DNA from: Balneolales bacterium
GTDB lineage: Bacteria > Bacteroidota > Rhodothermia > Balneolales > Natronogracilivirgulaceae
Assembly: GCA_007132975.1 (NCBI GenBank)
Contig: SLNO01000080.1
Span: 1 to 39,653 of the forward strand
Reading direction: 5' to 3'
Length of the DNA: 39,653 nucleotides
A model generated the notes under the pieces. It did not search any database and had not been told where the DNA came from. It worked only from the letters and a program-made list of their open reading frames with translations. The position numbers and the translations under genes were made by a program. Of this stretch, positions 35,020 through 39,653 are shown one piece after another (position 1 is the stretch's first letter; every line of letters starts with the position of its first letter).

Positions 35020-35526
35020 ATGGTTTCCTTTCGATTCAATGAGATCCCCAAAGGGATTTCTCAGGAAGTACTGGACTTGCAGGCAGAAGAGCTTGGTATT
35101 GAGGATTCTGGGATCACCCGATTACGGGCCAGCCTTACCTTCAATAAGCAGGATGACAGCCTCAGGATACAGTGCGAAATTGCTGCGGATGCTGCACTTA
35201 TATGTGACAGGTCTCTTGATAGCTTTGAAACTGAATTGGAAAGTGCATACGAAGTTGTATTTCAACTTGGAGCCGAAGAAGAACTGGAGGAGCTTTCTGG
35301 CACTCTCCGCAAGCTGAATCCATCTCAGAATACCATTGACATCACCCGTGAGCTTAGGGATACAGTGCTTCTAAGTATCCCGGTCAAAAAAATACATCCC
35401 AGGTATGTCAAAGATGGAGATATAACCGAATTTGAAGCCAGTTTTGGTGACAATGATAACGATGCGAGGCATGATCCCAGGTGGGATGCCCTCACGGAAC
35501 TGAAACAAAGAATTGAAAAGAATTAA
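35020..35526 (+). CDS. DUF177 (YceD-like) domain protein
   Basis: This 168-aa protein belongs to the DUF177 family, found upstream of rpmF in most bacteria and in E. coli known as YceD. The family pattern is visible in the core CDRSLDSFETEL followed by a Glu-rich segment. The C-terminus is acidic and then ends in the conserved DPRWDALTELK segment. ATG at 35020 is preferred; an in-frame TTG at 34960 would add 20 residues that overlap the promoter. The neighbouring gene (rpmF, 6-nt gap) confirms the identification. The proposed role in rRNA or L32 handling is known only by association. Confidence 0.88.
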   Translation: MVSFRFNEIPKGISQEVLDLQAEELGIEDSGITRLRASLTFNKQDDSLRIQCEIAADAALICDRSLDSFETELESAYEVVFQLGAEEELEELSGTLRKLNPSQNTIDITRELRDTVLLSIPVKKIHPRYVKDGDITEFEASFGDNDNDARHDPRWDALTELKQRIEKN

Positions 35527-35532
35527 TGTAAT

Positions 35533-35718
35533 ATGGCACATCCCAAAAGAAAGACCTCGAAGGCTAGAAGGGACAAAAGACGCTCACAAATCAAGCTGGT
35601 CGATCCCACGCTGACCGAATGTCCTAATTGCGGCACGATACATCAGCGGCACCGTGCATGTACGGAATGCGGGTACTATAGAGGCCGTCAGGTCGTGAAG
35701 GCCGCTAGCGAGGTCTGA
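35533..35718 (+). CDS. rpmF: 50S ribosomal protein L32
   Basis: This 61-aa basic protein starts with AHPKRKTSKARRDKRRS, the typical L32 N-terminus. It carries an intact zinc-ribbon with CPNC and CTEC, so it is the zinc-binding (C+) form. It lies 6 nt after the DUF177 gene and 55 nt before plsX, the classic order yceD-rpmF-plsX-fabH. Co-transcription links ribosome synthesis with membrane lipid supply. Confidence 0.97.
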   Translation: MAHPKRKTSKARRDKRRSQIKLVDPTLTECPNCGTIHQRHRACTECGYYRGRQVVKAASEV

Positions 35719-35773
35719 TCGGGGCCGGTATACCTCCGGATCCCTTTAAACTAATCCCTCAAAATTTCACATC

Positions 35774-36757
35774 ATGAAAATTGCCCTTGATGCTGTTGGT
35801 GGTGATCACTTTCCTCAAAACCCCGTGGCAGGCGCTGTAAAGGCCGTTGAGGAAAATGACCAGATCACCGTTATCCTGACGGGTCCGAAGGAACAGGTAG
35901 AAAAAGAGCTTGCCAATCATGATTATCCTGATGGTCGCATAAAAGTTCAGGATGCTCCTGAGATCATTGGAATGGATGAGGCCCCGGCGCAGGCGGTACG
36001 AAGCAAGCCTCAATCCTCCATTGTTGTGGGTCTTGGCATGCATCAAAAGGGCTTGGTTGACGGGTTTGTCAGTGCCGGGAACACCGGAGCACTCATGGCG
36101 GCATCTGCTTTCATCCTGGGCAGACTTGATGGAGTCATGCGACCTACAATTGCCACCTACTATCCCACAGTCAAAGGTTTCGGACTGATGATAGATGCCG
36201 GAGCAAACCTGGAAGTCAAGCCGGAGATGCTTTTTCAATTTGGTGTCATGGGGAATATCTATGCCAGGGACATCATGGGTATCGAAACACCCAGGGTAGG
36301 CTTGCTCAATGTAGGCGAGGAGAAGGAAAAGGGATCTGAAACTTTGAAAAAGACGCATGTCCTTCTTCAAGCGCTTCCCAATTTTGTGGGCAACATTGAA
36401 GGCAGGGACATCTTGGCCGGTCAGGCTGATGTTTTTGTCTGCGACGGTATAACCGGCAACATCCTTTTGAAATTCGGAGAGTCCATCCCGGATGCACTTA
36501 AAATGCTGCTGATGGCCGTCTTCAAAAAGAAACAGCTGGAGAAGGAAAAGGTCGCCCTGGTGGTTTCATTGCTGGAGGAGGCCTTTGAACCGTTCGATTA
36601 TCAGCGTGTCGGCGGGGTTCCGTTCCTTGGTGTGAACGGGATAAGCATGGTAGGACATGGCGGCAGCTCACCTGTTGCCATCAAGAATATGATCCTCAAT
36701 GCTGTCAAAATGGCCGAAACGGACATCAACAAGAAAATTATAGCATCTTTAGCGTAA
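35774..36757 (+). CDS. plsX: Phosphate acyltransferase PlsX
   Basis: This 327-aa enzyme converts acyl-ACP to acyl phosphate for phospholipid synthesis. It starts with the family signature MKIALDAVGGD, and GFVSAGNTGALMA and DAGAN follow as core motifs. GITGNILLKF and HGGSSP lie in the C-terminal half. No truncation or insertion is apparent. It is the third gene of the rpmF-fab operon, 55 nt after rpmF and 73 nt before fabH. Confidence 0.97.
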   Translation: MKIALDAVGGDHFPQNPVAGAVKAVEENDQITVILTGPKEQVEKELANHDYPDGRIKVQDAPEIIGMDEAPAQAVRSKPQSSIVVGLGMHQKGLVDGFVSAGNTGALMAASAFILGRLDGVMRPTIATYYPTVKGFGLMIDAGANLEVKPEMLFQFGVMGNIYARDIMGIETPRVGLLNVGEEKEKGSETLKKTHVLLQALPNFVGNIEGRDILAGQADVFVCDGITGNILLKFGESIPDALKMLLMAVFKKKQLEKEKVALVVSLLEEAFEPFDYQRVGGVPFLGVNGISMVGHGGSSPVAIKNMILNAVKMAETDINKKIIASLA

Positions 36758-36830
36758 CATTACGGGGTTGCCGCAGGCCGCACGCCGCGGACAGATGCAG
36801 GTTACATGGACTGTATAACATAACTACGGA

Positions 36831-37823
36831 ATGGGTTCTGAAATAAAAGCAAAAATATCTGCTGTGGGGCATTATTTACCTGAATATGTGCTCACCAACC
36901 AGGAACTGGAAAAGCTGGTCGAAACCAACGATGAATGGATCCGTACCCGGACAGGCATCGTAGAGAGAAGGATACTCAAGGATCCGGACAAGGCATCCGG
37001 TTTCATGGCTGCTGAAGCTGCACGGGAGATCCTGAAGCAGCGGAATCTGAATGCATCCGATGTAGATGTGATGATCGTTGCCACGGTCACCCCGGACTAT
37101 ATGTTCCCGGCCACCGCCTGCATAGCGCAGAGTATGATTGGTGCGAAAAATGCGTTCTGTTTCGACCTTTCCGCCGCCTGCTCCGGATTTCTCTACGCAC
37201 TGGAAGTTGGGGCGAACATGATATCATCAGGACAATACAAGAACGTGTTGGTTATCGGATCAGACAAGATGAGTTCCATTGTGGATTACACCGACCGCAC
37301 GACATGCATTCTGTTCGGTGATGGGGCAGCCGGTGTACTGCTGGAACCGGCCGATGACGACAATGCGATCCTGGACAGCATCATGTACTCTGAGGGAGAC
37401 ATGTCCCAGAACCTCATTCAGAAGGGCGGGGGAAGCATCCATCCCGCATCTCATGAGACTGTGGAAAAAAAAATGCATTATATTTACCAGGAAGGCAGAC
37501 CGGTGTTCAAAAGGGCAACGGAAGGAATGGCTGATGTATCTGTTGAGATAATGAAAAAAAACAACCTGACCGGTGACGATGTGGACTGGCTTGTTCCTCA
37601 TCAGGCGAACCTCAGGATTATTGATGCTACGGCCCGCAGAATGAATCTGGACCCATCCAAGGTGATGATTAACATTGACAGATACGGCAATACCACAGCA
37701 GCAACCATACCGCTTTGCCTTTACGATTGGAAAGATCGCCTGAAGAAAGGTGACAAGATTGTCCTGGCGGCGTTTGGAGGCGGATACACCTGGGGAGCCA
37801 CCTATCTTAAATGGGCCATTTAA
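36831..37823 (+). CDS. fabH: 3-oxoacyl-ACP synthase III
   Basis: This 330-aa enzyme starts fatty acid synthesis by condensing acyl-CoA with malonyl-ACP. The Cys-His-Asn triad is intact: Cys117 in DLSAACSGFL, His near 253 in VPHQANLRI and Asn near 283 in YGNTTAA. The C-terminal GGGYTWGA loop is present. Local acyl selectivity (straight or branched) cannot be judged by eye. It lies 73 nt after plsX, and fabD follows 10 nt after its stop. Confidence 0.97.
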   Translation: MGSEIKAKISAVGHYLPEYVLTNQELEKLVETNDEWIRTRTGIVERRILKDPDKASGFMAAEAAREILKQRNLNASDVDVMIVATVTPDYMFPATACIAQSMIGAKNAFCFDLSAACSGFLYALEVGANMISSGQYKNVLVIGSDKMSSIVDYTDRTTCILFGDGAAGVLLEPADDDNAILDSIMYSEGDMSQNLIQKGGGSIHPASHETVEKKMHYIYQEGRPVFKRATEGMADVSVEIMKKNNLTGDDVDWLVPHQANLRIIDATARRMNLDPSKVMINIDRYGNTTAATIPLCLYDWKDRLKKGDKIVLAAFGGGYTWGATYLKWAI

Positions 37824-37833
37824 CCACTTTTCA

Positions 37834-38721
37834 ATGAAGAAAGCATATCTGTTTCCTGGCCAGGGATCACAAAAAACCGGTATGGGAGCCGACCATTACC
37901 GATTCAATGGTGATTTTCGCAAGAGATGTGACCAGGCCAATGAGATCCTGGGCTATCGCCTTACCGACATCATGTTTGAGGGTCCCGATACCAAGCTGAC
38001 TCAGACGCAATACACCCAGCCGGCATTGTTTGTTCATGCCTACGCCCTTTTTGAGCTTCTGGGCCATGAACCTGACGTTGCAGCCGGTCACAGCCTGGGA
38101 GAATATACCGCACTTGCCGCTGTCGGTGTCCTGACTTTTGAAGATGCCCTGCGTGCCGTTCAACGACGTGGCGAACTGATGCAACAGGCTGGCGAAACAC
38201 ATCCAGGGTCCATGGCGGCCATAATTGGACTGGATGATGAGGTTGTTGAGAACATTTGCAATGAAATCATGTTGGAACCCGATCACATTGTGATACCTGC
38301 AAACTACAATACCCAAGGGCAGCTTGTCATTTCCGGCCACGTCGAAGCCGTTGACCAAGCCATGGAAAAGCTGAAAGAGGCAGGGGCCAAAATAGTAAAA
38401 AAACTGCCGGTCAGCGGGGCTTTTCACTCGCCCCTCATGGCATCTGCGCGGGAGCAATTGGATGATATTCTGGATTCAATGGCATTCAACAAGCCAGGTG
38501 CGGGGATTTATTCCAACGTTACGGGAAGCGTATCACATGACCCGGATGTGATAAAGGAGAACCTTAAGCTTCAGATGCTCAAGCCGGTACGCTGGGCGCA
38601 GACCCTGCACAACATGCAAATGGATGGTATGCGTCATTTTGTTGAAGTAGGACCAGGAAATGTGCTGCAGGGGCTGGTCAAACGTACGCTCACTGATGTG
38701 GGAATATCCGGATTCCAATAA
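37834..38721 (+). CDS. fabD: Malonyl-CoA:ACP transacylase
   Basis: This 295-aa transferase loads malonyl onto ACP. GQGSQ at 9-13 and the catalytic Ser87 in GHSLGE begin the active site, and His in SGAFHSPLM (near 196) completes the dyad. ATG 37834 is chosen because it directly precedes AYLFPGQGSQ; an upstream start at 37750 would lie inside fabH. It is fourth in the rpmF-to-fabG series and precedes fabG with no or a very short gap. Confidence 0.97.
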   Translation: MKKAYLFPGQGSQKTGMGADHYRFNGDFRKRCDQANEILGYRLTDIMFEGPDTKLTQTQYTQPALFVHAYALFELLGHEPDVAAGHSLGEYTALAAVGVLTFEDALRAVQRRGELMQQAGETHPGSMAAIIGLDDEVVENICNEIMLEPDHIVIPANYNTQGQLVISGHVEAVDQAMEKLKEAGAKIVKKLPVSGAFHSPLMASAREQLDDILDSMAFNKPGAGIYSNVTGSVSHDPDVIKENLKLQMLKPVRWAQTLHNMQMDGMRHFVEVGPGNVLQGLVKRTLTDVGISGFQ

Positions 38722-38747
38722 AAATGCAGTTAAAGAAACAAAATGCT

Positions 38748-39506
38748 ATGAGTTTGGGAAAATTTGATCTTCAAGGAAAAACAGCCCTTGTAACTGGTGG
38801 AAGCAGGGGAATAGGAAAATCCATAGCTCTCCATCTGGCCGCAGCCGGCGCCAATGTTGTGCTCACCTATGCCAGGTCATCCGAGGCCGCCAATGAGGTT
38901 GTACGGCAGATAAAAGAAATGGGTAGAGATGCTTTGGCTGTTCAAGCCGATGCCGTTGATTTTGCCGAGGCGGAGAAGGTAGTATCGGACACTATTGAAA
39001 AGTTCAAAAGCCTGGATATCCTGGTCAATAATGCCGGAATCACACGAGACACGCTCATCATGCGCATGAGCGAGGAGCAGTGGGATGATGTCATCCGCAC
39101 AAATCTGAAAAGCGTCTTCAACTACTCTAAGGCCGTCATTCGCCCGATGATGAAGACACGGGCCGGATCGATCATCAACATCAGCTCGGTTGTCGGGGTT
39201 GCAGGCAATGCCGGTCAGACCAATTATGCTGCATCAAAAGCAGGCATCATCGGGTTTTCCAAATCCCTTGCCAAGGAAGTGGCGTCAAGGAACATCCGAG
39301 TAAACGTGATAGCGCCAGGTTACATCTCCACCGAAATGACCGGGCAGCTGGATGAGAACATCCTTAAAAGCATAGAGGCACAGATACCTCTGAAGAGGGC
39401 CGGTGAGCCGGAAGAAGTGGCCAATGCTGTGGTATTCCTTGCCTCAGATGCGGCATCTTACCTCACAGGTGCCGTATTAGGTGTCGATGGAGGCATGGGA
39501 ATGTAA
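38748..39506 (+). CDS. fabG: 3-oxoacyl-ACP reductase
   Basis: This 252-aa short-chain dehydrogenase reduces 3-oxoacyl-ACP using NADPH. TGGSRGIG is the cofactor loop, NNAG the structural motif, SS in NISSVVG holds the catalytic Ser, and YAASKAG the Tyr-Lys pair. It ends GVDGGMGM, as in typical FabG. ATG 38748 is chosen because FabG proteins begin close to the first strand; ATG 38724, two nt after the fabD stop, would add eight residues and is equally possible. Co-transcription with fabD is likely. Confidence 0.96.
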   Translation: MSLGKFDLQGKTALVTGGSRGIGKSIALHLAAAGANVVLTYARSSEAANEVVRQIKEMGRDALAVQADAVDFAEAEKVVSDTIEKFKSLDILVNNAGITRDTLIMRMSEEQWDDVIRTNLKSVFNYSKAVIRPMMKTRAGSIINISSVVGVAGNAGQTNYAASKAGIIGFSKSLAKEVASRNIRVNVIAPGYISTEMTGQLDENILKSIEAQIPLKRAGEPEEVANAVVFLASDAASYLTGAVLGVDGGMGM

Positions 39507-39520
39507 CGGTTCGGTGCTTG

Positions 39521-39549
39521 TTGATTTAACTGGAATCTATTTTTATTAT
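39521..39549 (+). promoter_or_regulatory. Candidate sigma-70-like promoter before the ACP gene
   Basis: TTGATT (39521-39526), a 17-nt spacer and TATTAT (39544-39549) lie in the 126-nt gap after fabG. Transcription would begin near 39556 with a leader of about 76 nt. This would give acyl carrier protein its own promoter besides readthrough. Confidence 0.4.
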
Positions 39550-39632
39550 AAAAGGCGTTTAAGCGAGCCCATTGGTAAATTCCAAGAATCGCGAAATCAA
39601 ACAGATAACTCACAACAAACAGGTAACACATT

Positions 39633-39653
39633 ATGTCGAAAGATATCGATGCA
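39633..39653 (+). CDS. acpP: Start of a gene, probably acyl carrier protein (partial)
   Basis: ATG at 39633 opens a frame of seven codons (MSKDIDA) cut by the window edge. Position directly after fabG, a short gap with its own promoter candidate, and a start compatible with ACP suggest acpP. The evidence is only positional, since seven residues cannot identify the family. Confidence 0.55.

Noticed and set aside
36758..36830. GC-rich stretch between plsX and fabH as a terminator
   Set aside because: Pairing is short (CCGC with GCGG only) and there is no T-run, while the operon order argues for continued transcription.

Overview
This window is a 39.65-kb stretch of chromosomal core genome, with no phage, insertion sequence, CRISPR array or rRNA visible. 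The gene set points to a Gram-negative member of the Bacteroidota/Rhodothermota/Balneolota (FCB) group. The evidence is a DUF5683 gene directly after parAB, outer-membrane families typical of the group (DUF6588-like, DUF5723-like), an atpD-atpC pair detached from the other ATP synthase genes, and several promoters fitting the Bacteroidota pattern TTG-N19/20-TAnnTTTG. Assignment to Balneolota or Rhodothermota is an inference from overall similarity, not a proven identification.

Layout. 1-1560: a truncated 7-bp tandem repeat, then an ECF-type sigma factor with a membrane-anchored probable anti-sigma partner. 1765-4384: parA, parB and a DUF5683 membrane protein (chromosome segregation). 4413-6300: a LOG-family nucleotide-processing protein and a secreted TPR protein ending in a clear intrinsic terminator. 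6274-7494 (minus): a membrane-tethered RsbU/SpoIIE-type phosphatase whose last codons lie inside that terminator. 7695-10607: DNA polymerase I with intact proofreading motifs. 10639-17250 (minus): DUF6588-like OMP, rsgA, lon, DUF5723-like OMP. 17504-18628: M50 site-2-type protease with CBS domains. 18687-25325 (minus): UvrD/PcrA helicase, valS, rsmB. 25623-27554: atpD-atpC. 27668-31883 (minus): an envelope operon in transcription order polyprenyl diphosphate synthase, LpxH-like hydrolase, class A penicillin-binding protein. 32027-34957: pfkA, pgi, deoxynucleoside kinase. 35020-39653: DUF177-rpmF-plsX-fabH-fabD-fabG and the first codons of a probable acpP.

The clusters are functionally coherent: segregation; sugar phosphate and nucleotide metabolism; lipid carrier plus lipid A plus peptidoglycan assembly; and type II fatty-acid synthesis linked to ribosomal protein L32. 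No obviously new multi-gene system is present. The most interesting signals are non-coding: a long dyad flanking the promoter of the DUF6588-like OMP (11758-11850), a strong dyad over the probable lon promoter (15430-15471), and a dyad inside a possible ECF promoter (289-316). Promoter calls are by eye and unverified; most start codons are inferred from family alignment and local context.
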